Shown in pieces: positions 14,139 to 14,174 of a stretch of DNA of 14,174 bases. The DNA comes from DAOUAJ01 sp034433615. Lineage in GTDB: Bacteria; Chloroflexota; Anaerolineae; DUEN01. The translations under genes were made by a program, and so were the position numbers. Within the stretch, counting starts at the first letter, position 1. The number at the start of each line of letters is the position of its first letter. The notes under the pieces are model-generated. The model worked only from the letters and a program-made list of their open reading frames with translations. It searched no databases and was not told the DNA's origin. The stretch spans positions 1 through 14,174 of the forward strand of contig DAOUAJ010000305.1 of the NCBI GenBank assembly GCA_034433615.1. Direction: 5' to 3'.

Positions 14139-14174
14139 TCATTCCTCTGCCGCTTCGGCTTGCCGTGCGGCCTT
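14139..14174 (-). CDS. C-terminal end of an upstream gene, possibly cas10d (csc3)
   Basis: In the csc2 frame's neighbourhood, the minus strand from the right edge reads KAARQAEAAEE followed by TGA at 14141-14139. This leaves 18 bp to the csc2 ATG. Only 11 codons are seen, so the sequence alone cannot identify the product. The expected occupant is cas10d (Csc3), the HD-bearing large subunit of I-D, because it is the one I-D effector gene missing from the window and normally precedes csc2. The charged Ala/Glu-rich tail neither supports nor excludes this. The short spacing implies it belongs to the same transcript. Confidence 0.4.
   Translation of the reverse strand, partial: KAARQAEAAEE

Noticed and set aside
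1..14174. Frequent GGCCGG/CCGGCC hexamers through the coding regions
   Set aside because: They are striking by eye, but expected to some degree in GC-rich coding DNA. Without counts against a codon-shuffled background, no claim of a highly iterated palindrome can be made.

Overview
The window is one uninterrupted block of CRISPR-Cas genes, all read right to left on the minus strand, from a GC-rich bacterium. There are no RNA genes, no transposase and no CRISPR array. The host cannot be fixed from the sequence. The gene content (type I-D plus type III-C), the high GC and the degenerate short tandem repeats between genes would suit a thermophilic or environmental Chloroflexota (Anaerolineae/Chloroflexia-like) genome, but this is inference.

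Layout in reading order, from the right edge to the left. (1) The last residues of an unseen upstream gene, which by position should be cas10d. (2) A type I-D interference block: csc2 (Cas7), csc1 (Cas5) and a Cas3' helicase with no HD nuclease. (3) A 35-bp near-perfect palindrome, then a single cas6. (4) An octamer repeat tract, then a type III-C-like effector block: cmr1, a cmr6-like gene with a long Pro-rich tail, a Csx11-like cas10, cmr4 and cmr5. These five are joined by overlaps or 1-nt gaps. (5) A repeat- and hairpin-bearing gap, then a Cas5/Cmr3-like RAMP gene that abuts cas4. (6) A heptamer repeat tract, then cas1. (7) A perfect hairpin, then the start of cas2, cut off by the left edge.

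How the parts would work together (inference from family knowledge): Cas1-Cas2 with Cas4 acquire and trim spacers, and the one Cas6 processes pre-crRNA. The crRNAs could then feed a DNA-targeting I-D Cascade (Csc1, Csc2, expected Cas10d, with Cas3') and an RNA-guided III-C complex (Cmr1, Cmr4, Cmr5, Cmr6-like, Cas5-like, Csx11). The Cas10 here keeps its HD nuclease motif, but both palm GGDD positions are degenerate. Cyclic oligoadenylate signalling is therefore unlikely, and no CARF effector is present in the window.

The main point of interest is architectural. A complete III-C effector appears nested inside what would otherwise read as a I-D operon (cas10d? - csc2 - csc1 - cas3' - cas6 - ... 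- cas4 - cas1 - cas2). It shares one cas6 and one adaptation module with that operon, and every module boundary is marked by a short repeat or hairpin. No stretch longer than about 100 bases lacks a gene.
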